Of a stretch of 5,676 bases of DNA, positions 1-5,357 are shown piece by piece. The position numbers and the translations under genes are program-made. Each line of letters starts with the position of its first letter. Position 1 is the stretch's first letter. The DNA is from Deltaproteobacteria bacterium (GTDB lineage: Bacteria > SAR324 > JACQKK01): positions 1 to 5,676 of the forward strand of contig JAOUFO010000129.1 of the NCBI GenBank assembly GCA_029858165.1. The letters run 5' to 3'. The notes under the pieces were generated by a model, which saw only the letters and a program-made list of their open reading frames with translations, was not told where the DNA came from and made no database searches.

Positions 1-105
1 CCCTCCCCCGCAGCAGGAGGCACCCCACGCCATCCAAGGCGATACCATCCAAACCAAAGCCGGAAGAAGCACCCTTCGGCGGAATCGTTTTAAGGAACCA
101 TTCAT
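1..105 (-). CDS. Exported protein with SCCGGG mature N-terminus, 5' part only
   Basis: An open frame starts at an ATG (103-105, read on the minus strand) and runs off the left edge after 35 codons. It reads like a Sec signal peptide: basic n-region (MNGSLKRFRRR), hydrophobic core of residues 12-26 (VLLPALVWMVSPWMA), then a probable signal peptidase I site near A26-W27-G28 or G28-A29. The mature part would begin Ser-Cys-Cys-Gly-Gly-Gly. The cysteine at position 31 lacks a normal lipobox (Gly-Ala-Ser before it), so cleavage by signal peptidase I is more likely than lipidation. An AGG lies about nine bases before the start, a weak ribosome binding site. From memory, a Cys-Cys-Gly-rich start just after the signal peptide occurs in some envelope proteins of proteobacteria, but 35 residues do not allow a family call. 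The terminator at 536-577 suggests it is transcribed separately from the lipoprotein gene upstream. Confidence 0.62.
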   Translation of the reverse strand, partial: MNGSLKRFRRRVLLPALVWMVSPWMAWGASCCGGG

Positions 106-170
106 TTGTTTTTGCCTGAAGATAATTTGCCTTACAACCTGAGGTCTCTGCACAACTCGTTTTTTCCCAT

Positions 171-201
171 CCCCCTGCCCCCAACACAAAAGGGAAGGGG
201 G
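171..201. repeat. Imperfect inverted repeat, 10-bp arms
   Basis: CCCCCTGCCC at 171-180 can pair with GGGAAGGGGG at 192-201, with one G-A mismatch and an 11-base loop. Neither side carries a T-run in the direction needed for an intrinsic terminator: the minus strand continues with an A-run. It lies about 65-95 bases upstream of the start at 105, so it would fall in the leader or promoter region of that gene. Its function is unknown. Confidence 0.5.
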
Positions 202-210
202 TTGAACTGA

Positions 211-231
211 TTGGAGGCCTGCGGCCCCCAA
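211..231. repeat. Inverted repeat with 3-base loop
   Basis: TTGGAGGCC (211-219) pairs with GGCCCCCAA (223-231) through one A-C mismatch, leaving a three-base loop. No T-run follows on either strand, so it is not a standard terminator. Together with 171-201 it makes a tandem pair of hairpins upstream of the exported-protein gene. Confidence 0.5.
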
Positions 232-535
232 AAGGCACCAGCCAGCCTACGACGTTTGGAGCCGACAGGGGACACAACGCAGGGCTGTGCTGGTGCTGGA
301 CAGGGCCCCCAAACCCCGCTTTTTTATCAAAACGGGAGCTTTTGGCAGTTATGCGGAGGTCTCAACCTATGGCCGGGGTGATTTTCCCGGAGAAATACAG
401 AGAAAGAGGACACCGGGTGAACCCCGTGGGCAACATCGGTGGGTGGCATTCATTATGGAAAATCCTTTGGTTGAAAACATTTTCGTTGTGTCTCCATTTT
501 TCCGGATGCAGCCATACAACACCCGCAAAGCCGGT

Positions 536-577
536 AAAAAGTCGGGAGGGTCCTGGAAAGTCCAAAGTCCCCTCCCG
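536..577 (-). terminator. Intrinsic terminator of the lipoprotein gene
   Basis: Read on the minus strand, CGGGAGGG (577-570) pairs perfectly with CCCTCCCG (550-543). After two bases there is a run of five T (540-536). The 19-base loop can itself fold through a TGGA/TCCA pair. It lies about 75 bases past the lipoprotein stop codon at 651-653, a normal place for a terminator. It should separate that gene from the exported-protein gene at the left edge. Confidence 0.72.
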
Positions 578-650
578 GTAAAGGAAGCCGACGGTCGCAT
601 GAAAGCCCACCGCCGGTGGAGGAACTGTCACAAGGTTGGCCACCTGCCAG

Positions 651-1598
651 TTAGGGCACGGTGACGCTGAATGTTTGAAAGTCATTCGTCCCGGTGGCCG
701 CCAGGCCGTCGGTGGTTTTGAACTCGCCGCTCCAGACGGTGACAGGGGTGTTGGTTGTCACGGACAATTTCACCCGTAAATTGTGGGTTCCTGGGGCAAG
801 ATTGCCGGGGTTCACGCTCCATTTGCCGCCCGCGTTATCGGTAAAGGAGGTCCAGGTGGTTCCACCGTCAGAGGAAACCGCCAGGCTGGTGGCTGGGTCC
901 ACCTTCCAAGTGGCAGCCATGTGGTCTTTCAGGATTGTGCCGCCGGATACCGCCACATGGTTCAGCATGCTTTCCCGGGTGGCCAGAAATATATTGAACG
1001 CGGTGCCACTGGTCCCCCCGTCGTTGAACAAATAGTATTTGCGGGCTTCAGGGGTCATCATGTTGGATATTTTGTCGGCAAAACCCTTCAGTTGAACCGC
1101 TTTGGTATCCCCCATGGCCATCCCCACATTGGGGGTGAAATCGGCCATTTCCGGCATGGTCACAGCACCGGAATGGTCATCCACATTGATGCACAGGTTC
1201 CAGGATCCACCGGTGGAGGCCATCAAATAGTAAATATCCCCCTGGTACAGGCCGTTGCCCATGTCGGTCAGGGTGGTGTTGGCAATGGGGGTGGTATGCG
1301 TCATGCCGCCGGTCATGGTCATCACGGTGTTGGCCGGGTCCACCGTCACGGCGGCGCCGGTGACCGGGGCTTTGGTGGCACTGTTGGTGACCAACACCTT
1401 GTAGGTGGTTTTGCCCATGGCGGCCCCCATGGCCGGGGGAATGTATTCCACCGTAAAGGTGCCGGTGTTGACGATGTTGGGGTTGGCTGCGGTTCCTCCA
1501 TCGGGAGAGGCGGGGGATCCGCCGCACCCGGAAACCACCAGGGCCATCCCAACCATCCAGGCGGCCAGAGCCGTAACAACGGGTTTGTTCGTTTTCAT
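651..1598 (-). CDS. Lipoprotein with YtkA-like domain, probable metal-related envelope protein
   Basis: A 315-residue protein. A lipoprotein signal covers residues 1-25: Lys-containing n-region, hydrophobic core at about 7-22, lipobox V-S-G with the lipidated Cys at 25. The mature protein would be attached to a membrane facing the periplasm or outside. After a Gly/Pro/Ser linker, residues 46-139 look like a YtkA-like immunoglobulin-type domain: a 'tVeyiPPamGaamGkttYkvlV' strand, 'APVTGAAVTV', Met-rich M93-T-M-T-G-G-M99-T-H101, then 'G-L-Y' and 'G-S-W-N-L'. The rest (about 150-315) is a second beta-rich region with 'SSDGGTTW' and 'GKWSV', which I do not assign. Related YtkA/FixH-type proteins are often found near copper or cytochrome oxidase genes; a role in metal handling is inference from this and the Met/His motifs. 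The start is set by the signal peptide. The ribosome binding site is weak (GAAAGAA 8-14 bases before ATG). A plus-strand open frame over the same DNA (783-1670) is Gly/His-rich and looks like a shadow. Confidence 0.83.
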   Translation of the reverse strand: MKTNKPVVTALAAWMVGMALVVSGCGGSPASPDGGTAANPNIVNTGTFTVEYIPPAMGAAMGKTTYKVLVTNSATKAPVTGAAVTVDPANTVMTMTGGMTHTTPIANTTLTDMGNGLYQGDIYYLMASTGGSWNLCINVDDHSGAVTMPEMADFTPNVGMAMGDTKAVQLKGFADKISNMMTPEARKYYLFNDGGTSGTAFNIFLATRESMLNHVAVSGGTILKDHMAATWKVDPATSLAVSSDGGTTWTSFTDNAGGKWSVNPGNLAPGTHNLRVKLSVTTNTPVTVWSGEFKTTDGLAATGTNDFQTFSVTVP

Positions 1599-1928
1599 CG
1601 GATTGTTCTTTCAAAAGTGTTCAATGGAATGTTTCCCAAAGGCCGCCGGAAGCCGTCGGCTTGCCGGTAAGGCGGCACCTTTTGGGATGTTGTTTGTTTG
1701 GTGAAGATGGGAACCAAGCCGGACCCCCCTGCCTCAACCCGCCATGCCAAAGGCGCAACTGGCAGGCCCGGCGCGGGTAAAGCGCGGGGGCCGGTCAGCG
1801 GCGCCGGAACAAGCACCACCATGGCCGTAGGGGGCTGTAAAGCCCGCCGGTGAAGCCACGGAGGGTCCTCCCCCGGCCGTGGGGCAGGGGCGGTTGTTCA
1901 ATTGGGATACGAATGGGGGCGGGTCGGC
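1599..1928 (-). other. Hairpin-rich intergenic leader of the lipoprotein gene
   Basis: These 330 bases lie between the DUF2946-type stop codon and the lipoprotein start. The open frame inside (1822 to 1595, 75 codons) is Pro/Ala-rich without recognisable features and I do not call it a gene. The stretch contains several strong inverted repeats: 1635-1686; 1765-1792 (GGCCC/GGGCC flanking GCGC/GCGC); 1832-1845 (GGGCT, loop GTAA, AGCCC, perfect); and 1856-1882 (CCACGG/CCGTGG, with an alternative inner GGAGG/CCTCC). None is followed by a T-run on the minus strand, so read-through from the upstream gene remains possible. I do not recognise a known riboswitch. Confidence 0.55.
1635..1686. repeat. 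Long compound hairpin just upstream of the lipoprotein start
   Basis: On the minus strand the outer arms CCCAAA (1686-1681) and TTTGGG (1640-1635) enclose GCCG/CGGC, CCGG/CCGG and AAGCC/GGCTT arms around a GAC loop, with small bulges. The whole forms a nearly continuous stem of about 52 bases. It ends about 37 bases before the ATG at 1598, so it would lie in the 5' leader of the lipoprotein mRNA. It could act as an RNA stabiliser, a translation control element or a REP-like palindrome. Only one copy is seen in this window. Confidence 0.6.
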
Positions 1929-2396
1929 CTAGGCCGCCACAGGGGGTGCCCGGGAGGGCATCCACGAATAAGAAGGGGGGGTATAAACAAACACCAGCGC
2001 GACAAAGGCCGAAGGGGAAACCCCTGGGGCCGGGGATGAAGTTTGAGTGGAAAGGAAGGGCTTGTGAAGGGAAGCCGTGTACATACAGAAGGTGCATTCC
2101 CCGCCGTCCAGATGGGCGTGGTCTGCCTCTCCGGAATGTTTCAGGCTGAGGGAATCAGTCGCCATCCCCTCAGGATGGGACCCATGGGCGGAATGGCTGT
2201 GGGAAGTTGCCTGAACGGCCACCGCCTGAGTGTTGTGGTGCGCCTGGGCAACCCCCCGGGCCAGGGTTTGGGATACCTTTGCCAGTTCGTGGCAATGGAC
2301 ATAGCCGAAAATCCCGTTGGCCAAAAACACCCCCACCGAAGCCGCCACAAACACCCGTTTGGCGGCAAACAGCCTGTTTTTCAGCTTGTGGGACAT
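1929..2396 (-). CDS. His-rich DUF2946-type membrane protein
   Basis: A 155-residue protein from the ATG at 2396. Residues 8-32 form an N-terminal hydrophobic segment (a signal anchor or an uncleaved signal). H34-C-H36 follows, then a stretch rich in histidine (H53, H54, H66, H68, H71, H74, H87, H93, H95). Next comes C101-T-F-C104 with H111, a second short hydrophobic stretch (about 129-138), and a C-terminal S-R-A-P-P motif. The Cys-x-x-Cys block plus a terminal Arg-x-Pro-Pro is the pattern I associate with DUF2946, a family of small membrane proteins of unknown function often near copper or TonB-dependent transport genes. Metal binding in the periplasm is inferred from the His/Cys content. 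The frame is open upstream to 2624, but a promoter at 2440-2469 lies inside that extension. The ATG at 2396 has AAGG six bases before it; an ATG at 2411 (160 residues) is the other choice. Confidence 0.7.
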   Translation of the reverse strand: MSHKLKNRLFAAKRVFVAASVGVFLANGIFGYVHCHELAKVSQTLARGVAQAHHNTQAVAVQATSHSHSAHGSHPEGMATDSLSLKHSGEADHAHLDGGECTFCMYTASLHKPFLSTQTSSPAPGVSPSAFVALVFVYTPPSYSWMPSRAPPVAA

Positions 2397-2439
2397 GTTT
2401 GACCTTGCCATTTGTACCACGGTTCTTTTGTTCGCCAGG

Positions 2440-2469
2440 ATTATGGCCATGGTTTGCCAGGGTTGGCAA
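2440..2469 (-). promoter_or_regulatory. Sigma70-like promoter for the DUF2946-type gene
   Basis: On the minus strand TTGCCA (2469-2464) and CATAAT (2445-2440) each match the consensus at five of six positions and are 18 bases apart. Transcription would start near 2433, giving a leader of about 37 bases before the ATG at 2396. This placement also argues against any translation start above about 2433. Confidence 0.55.
2454..2469. promoter_or_regulatory. Operator-like inverted repeat over the -35 box
   Basis: TTGCCA (2454-2459), four bases, TGGCAA (2464-2469) is a perfect inverted repeat. One arm is the -35 box of the minus-strand promoter. A dimeric repressor bound here would block that promoter, but the regulator is not encoded in the window. 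On the plus strand the repeat is followed after three bases by a T7 run (2473-2479), so it could also end stray plus-strand transcripts. Confidence 0.4.
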
Positions 2470-2520
2470 CGGTTTTTTTGGAGTCGGGTGTGGATTCCCC
2501 CCCGGATGGATTTTGTGGTA

Positions 2521-2529
2521 TGCCATAAT
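2521..2529 (+). promoter_or_regulatory. Possible extended -10 promoter for the plus-strand operon
   Basis: TG-C-CATAAT matches an extended -10 element (TGnTATAAT) with one mismatch. There is no good -35 box 17 bases upstream. The transcript would start near 2536 and carry a leader of about 80 bases before the flavoprotein start at 2618. Based on the short motif only. Confidence 0.3.
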
Positions 2530-2617
2530 AACGAACTCACAAGGACCGAAGGGAAACCGGTGACACGGTTGTCCAACCCTCCGGCGGACCCATTCAAAAC
2601 CATTGCGGAAATTGCGG

Positions 2618-3175
2618 ATGGCAAAACAGTTTGCGGCCCTTACCCCGGAATTGCGGGATTTCATTGCCCGGCAGACTGTTTTTTTCACCGCGACCGCCGC
2701 CCCCCACGGTCGGGTGAATGTGTCTCCCAAGGGGATGGACACCCTGCGGGTGGCGGCCGACAACCGGGTGGTCTGGCTGAACCTGACCGGCAGCGGCAAC
2801 GAAACCGCCGCCCACCTGTTGGCCGATGGGCGCATCACCCTGATGTGGTGCGCCCTGGAAGGCCAACCCATGATTTTGCGGCTGTATGGCCGGGGCCGGG
2901 CGGTCCACCCCGGGGATGAGGAATGGGGGGAACTCATCCCCCTGTTCCCCCCGTTGCCGGGGGCCAGACAGGTGATCGTCACCGAAGTGGAACTGGTCCA
3001 GACCTCCTGCGGGTATGCGGTCCCCCTGTTTGATTTTGTGGCCCAACGGGACCTGCTGACCAAATGGAGCGATACCAAGGGCGAAACCGGGGTTCGGGAA
3101 TATTGGAACACCAACAACCGGGTCAGCCTGGACGGGCTGGATACCGGAATAATCCAGGAACCCCTGAAACCATGA
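2618..3175 (+). CDS. Pyridoxamine 5'-phosphate oxidase-family FMN-binding protein
   Basis: A 185-residue protein with the split-barrel flavin-binding fold of the PNPOx-like family. The N-terminal helix (LTPELRDFIARQ) leads into a strand with T-A-T-A-A-P-H-G-R-V-N-V-S-P-K-G (24-39). The phosphate-binding block L-T-G-S-G-N-E-T (56-63) and the strand R-L-Y-G-R-G-R-A-V (88-96) follow. The C-terminal Q-T-S-C-G-Y-A-V-P (128-136) and 'SLDGLDTG' (170-177) are typical of a common subfamily of unknown substrate. Members bind FMN or a related flavin and probably carry out a redox reaction in the cytoplasm; a true PdxH role in vitamin B6 synthesis is not supported. The ATG at 2618 is chosen because GGAA lies seven bases upstream; an in-frame TTG at 2603 is less likely. 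Its stop overlaps the next start (ATGA, 3172-3175), so it is the first gene of a three-gene operon. Confidence 0.88.
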   Translation: MAKQFAALTPELRDFIARQTVFFTATAAPHGRVNVSPKGMDTLRVAADNRVVWLNLTGSGNETAAHLLADGRITLMWCALEGQPMILRLYGRGRAVHPGDEEWGELIPLFPPLPGARQVIVTEVELVQTSCGYAVPLFDFVAQRDLLTKWSDTKGETGVREYWNTNNRVSLDGLDTGIIQEPLKP

Positions 3176-4356
3176 TCACCAAAGATGAATTGGAAACACT
3201 GTTGGCCGGAGGGGAATCAGGCCGGGTTGAATTCACCGCATCTCAGGGGGATACGGATAAATTTTCCAAGGCTGTCTGCGCCTTCGCCAATGACTTTTCC
3301 AATGACGGAAAGCCCGGATTTTTGTTCATCGGGGTGAATGACAAAGGAATCCCTTGCGGTTTGAAAGTGGAGAACCGTTTGTTGGAGGTCCTCGGGGGGT
3401 TGCGCTCCGATGGAAACATCCAGCCGCTTCCGGTTATTTCGGTGGAAAAATTCGCCCTGGAGGGTGGAGATGTGGCGGTGGTGGAGGTTTTGCCTTCTGA
3501 TTTGCCTCCGGTCCGATTTAAAGGATCGGTCTGGATAAGAACCGGCCCCAGAAAGGGGATCGCCAACGAACAGGAAGAACGGATTCTCACCGAGCGCAGA
3601 ATATCCAAGGCCAGAAGTTTTGATTCCAGCCCGGTGATGGAATCATCTTTGGGGGACATTTCTCTGCCGCTTTTTGCCGCTTACCGCGAGGGGGCGGTGT
3701 CAGCCGATGTGATTGAATCCAACCACAGAGCGATAGAGCAACAACTGGCTTCTTTGCGTTTTTATGACACAAAACACCATTGCCCCACCGTGGGCGGACT
3801 GCTGATTTTTGGAAACAACCCCAGGTATTATTTCCCTGGCGCATATATTCAGTTTTTGAAATTGCCCGGAATTCACCTGACGGATATTCCCGAAGACCAG
3901 GGAGAAATTTCCGGGGATTTGTTCAGCGTGTTAAGAGAATTGGACACCCGGATAAAATCCAATATCCATACAACCTTGTCTCCCCTTTCCGGCCTGAGGG
4001 AAAAAACCGTATATGATTTTCCCCCCGTGGCCATCCGGGAACTGTTGATGAATGCGGTGATGCACCGGGATTATCAGTCTCACACTCCCGTGAGACTTTA
4101 CTGGTATTCCGATAGAATAGAAATTCAAAGCCCCGGCGGGTTGTATGGAGAGGTGACATTGGAAACCCTGACCACCAGAAACAGTTATCGGAACCCGGTG
4201 ATAGCGGAAACCATGAAGGAATTGGGGTTTGTAAACAAATTTGGATATGGCATCCAGAGAGCGTTGGGGGCCTTGCGGGATAACGGCAGCCCGGAAGCGG
4301 AATTCCAGGTTGATGAAAGAATTTTTCTAACGATAATCCCTATCCGGAAATCATGA
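3172..4356 (+). CDS. AlbA_2 (Schlafen-like) protein with GHKL-type ATP-binding C-terminus
   Basis: A 394-residue protein. Residues about 15-135 fit the AlbA_2 domain (formerly AAA_4): E15-S-G-R-V-E-F-T, then 'AVCAFAND', 'GFLFIGVNDKGIPCGL', 'VAVVEVLPSDLPPVRFKGSVWIRTGPR'. The usual Lys after Glu-Phe is Thr22 here. A middle region (about 160-275) includes 'PTVGGLLIFG' and 'FPGAYIQFLKLPG'. The C-terminal part resembles the HATPase_c_4 module of RecG-like/transcriptional-regulator proteins: 'AIRELLMNAVMHRDY' (287-301, N-box-like with Asn294), 'IEIQSPGGL' (316-324, G1-like) and 'LGFVNKFGYGIQRAL' (351-365, G2-like). AlbA_2 domains are linked to nucleic acid binding and share ancestry with the Schlafen core domain. 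Overlapping ATGA junctions at both ends (3172-3175 and 4353-4356) point to coupled translation. Its base composition is lower in GC than the flavoprotein gene (26 of 60 G/C at 3841-3900 against 38 of 60 at 2821-2880, counted by hand), which may hint at separate origin. The real role is unknown. Confidence 0.86.
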   Translation: MITKDELETLLAGGESGRVEFTASQGDTDKFSKAVCAFANDFSNDGKPGFLFIGVNDKGIPCGLKVENRLLEVLGGLRSDGNIQPLPVISVEKFALEGGDVAVVEVLPSDLPPVRFKGSVWIRTGPRKGIANEQEERILTERRISKARSFDSSPVMESSLGDISLPLFAAYREGAVSADVIESNHRAIEQQLASLRFYDTKHHCPTVGGLLIFGNNPRYYFPGAYIQFLKLPGIHLTDIPEDQGEISGDLFSVLRELDTRIKSNIHTTLSPLSGLREKTVYDFPPVAIRELLMNAVMHRDYQSHTPVRLYWYSDRIEIQSPGGLYGEVTLETLTTRNSYRNPVIAETMKELGFVNKFGYGIQRALGALRDNGSPEAEFQVDERIFLTIIPIRKS

Positions 4357-5336
4357 AAACCATCGCCTTTTTCAACAACAAAGGGGGGGTGGGAAAAACC
4401 ACCCTGGTGTATCATTTGGCCTGGATGTTCGCCGAAAAGAAAGTGCCTGTTCTGGTGGCGGACCTGGACCCCCAGGCCAACCTGACCTCCATGTGTTTCC
4501 AAGAGGACCGGCTGGAGGAATTGTGGCCTGATGAGGCGGACCACCTGACCGTGTTCGGGGCCGTCTCCCCAATTGTTAAAGGAACCGGGGATGTTGCCCT
4601 CCCCCATATTGAACAGGCCGGTGAAAACCTGTGGGTCATCCCCGGAGACCTGGCCTTATCCAGCTTTGAGGACAAACTGTCGGATGCCTGGCCCCGGTGT
4701 CAAAACGGGGATGAATCCGCTTTCCGCAGCATGACCGCCTTTTACCGTTTGATTGAAACCGCCTGCCAAAAAACCGGCGCCGAAATCGCCCTCATAGACG
4801 TCGGGCCCAATCTGGGGGCCATCAACCGTTCAGCGTTGCTTTCAACCGATTATGTTTGCCTCCCGCTGGCCCCGGATATGTTTTCCATCCAGGGGTTGAA
4901 AAATCTGGGACCGGCCATCAGGAGTTGGAGAACCACTTGGACCGAAATGGCGGCGAAAGCCCCTTCCGGTCTTTCCATCCCTAAGGGGAGGATGGAACCC
5001 GTGGGGTATGTGGTGATGCAATACGGGGTCCGGGAATCCCGCCCGGTGAAAGCCTATCAACGCTGGATGGATAAAATCCCCCAGGTGTACCGGGAAAAAG
5101 TGTTGGGCGAAGCAAAAGGCAGGATTCCTTCTGTGGCGGATGACCCATACAATCTGGCCCAACTGAGACATTACAGAAGCCTGATGCCCATGGCCATGGA
5201 TGCCAGAAAACCGATGTTCTTTTTAAAACCCGCTGACGGAGCTATCGGCACCCATATGGAAGCCGTGCGGGCCTGTTACGCCGATTTTGAAACCTTGGCC
5301 AGTCAATTGACCAAAGAGATCGGAATGAGTTTTTAA
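4353..5336 (+). CDS. ParA/MinD-type ATPase without a ParB partner
   Basis: A 327-residue P-loop ATPase. The deviant Walker A motif is N-N-K10-G-G-V-G-K15-T-T (8-17), with the signature lysine at 10. Walker A' is D37-L-D39-P-Q-A-N, and Walker B is I-A-L-I-D149-V-G-P-N-L-G, where the more usual Pro-Pro after Asp is Val-Gly-Pro. Family members dimerise on ATP and bind DNA or membrane to position cargo. The C-terminal third is not standard ParA: it has 'RPVKAYQRWMDKIPQVYRE' (230-248) and 'HYRSLMPMAMDARKP' followed by 'MFFLKPADGAIG' (273-299). This suggests a distinct subfamily. There is no ParB gene or obvious parS array next to it. The start overlaps the AlbA_2 stop (ATGA), with GGAA just upstream, so the two proteins are probably made together and may interact. 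A plasmid or chromosome partition role is not supported by the context. Confidence 0.88.
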   Translation: MKTIAFFNNKGGVGKTTLVYHLAWMFAEKKVPVLVADLDPQANLTSMCFQEDRLEELWPDEADHLTVFGAVSPIVKGTGDVALPHIEQAGENLWVIPGDLALSSFEDKLSDAWPRCQNGDESAFRSMTAFYRLIETACQKTGAEIALIDVGPNLGAINRSALLSTDYVCLPLAPDMFSIQGLKNLGPAIRSWRTTWTEMAAKAPSGLSIPKGRMEPVGYVVMQYGVRESRPVKAYQRWMDKIPQVYREKVLGEAKGRIPSVADDPYNLAQLRHYRSLMPMAMDARKPMFFLKPADGAIGTHMEAVRACYADFETLASQLTKEIGMSF

Positions 5337-5357
5337 CCTTTTCAGCCAACCGACCCC

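Larger units (their letters stand above)
106..535. other. Gene-free spacer with two G/C-rich inverted repeats
   Basis: No convincing gene is seen on either strand in these 430 bases. Open frames exist but lack a recognisable protein pattern. The stretch should hold the promoter and leader of the exported-protein gene that starts at 105 on the minus strand. I could not pick out a clear -35/-10 pair. Two hairpin-forming sequences are present at 171-201 and 211-231 and are listed separately. A T6 run at 309-315 on the plus strand has no clear stem before it. Confidence 0.5.

Noticed and set aside
106..270. Cobalamin-riboswitch-like pieces upstream of the exported-protein gene (GGTGCC, GGGAA, an AGAGACC-like block on the minus strand)
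   Set aside because: The core CCGCCACTG element is missing and the spacing is too short, so the matches are probably chance.
287..685. Overlapping open frames on both strands in the left spacer
   Set aside because: None shows family-like sequence, and they cross the terminator at 536-577 and the lipoprotein 3' end.
783..1670. Long plus-strand open frame (295 codons), rich in Gly and His
   Set aside because: It lies opposite the lipoprotein gene, which has a clear signal peptide and domain pattern. The Gly/His richness follows from the GC-rich opposite strand.
1595..1822. 75-codon minus-strand open frame between the two minus-strand genes
   Set aside because: It is Pro/Ala-rich, has no domain or signal, overlaps the lipoprotein start and is made mostly of hairpin sequence.
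2454..2479. Plus-strand intrinsic terminator formed by TTGCCA/TGGCAA and T7
   Set aside because: No plus-strand gene lies upstream, the stem is only 6 bp, and the same repeat is better explained as part of the minus-strand promoter.
2397..2624. N-terminal extension of the DUF2946-type frame up to 2624
   Set aside because: The extension has no signal-like or conserved sequence and contains the promoter at 2440-2469. The start at 2396 has a ribosome binding site and leads straight into the hydrophobic segment.
2170..3117. Long minus-strand open frame (315 codons)
   Set aside because: It runs antisense to the flavoprotein gene and across the promoter region, and it has no recognisable domain. 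Its end overlaps the DUF2946-type gene in another frame.
4353..5336. Plasmid or chromosome partition locus
   Set aside because: There is no ParB gene and no obvious repeated parS-like sites near the ParA-type gene, and the partner is an AlbA_2 protein.
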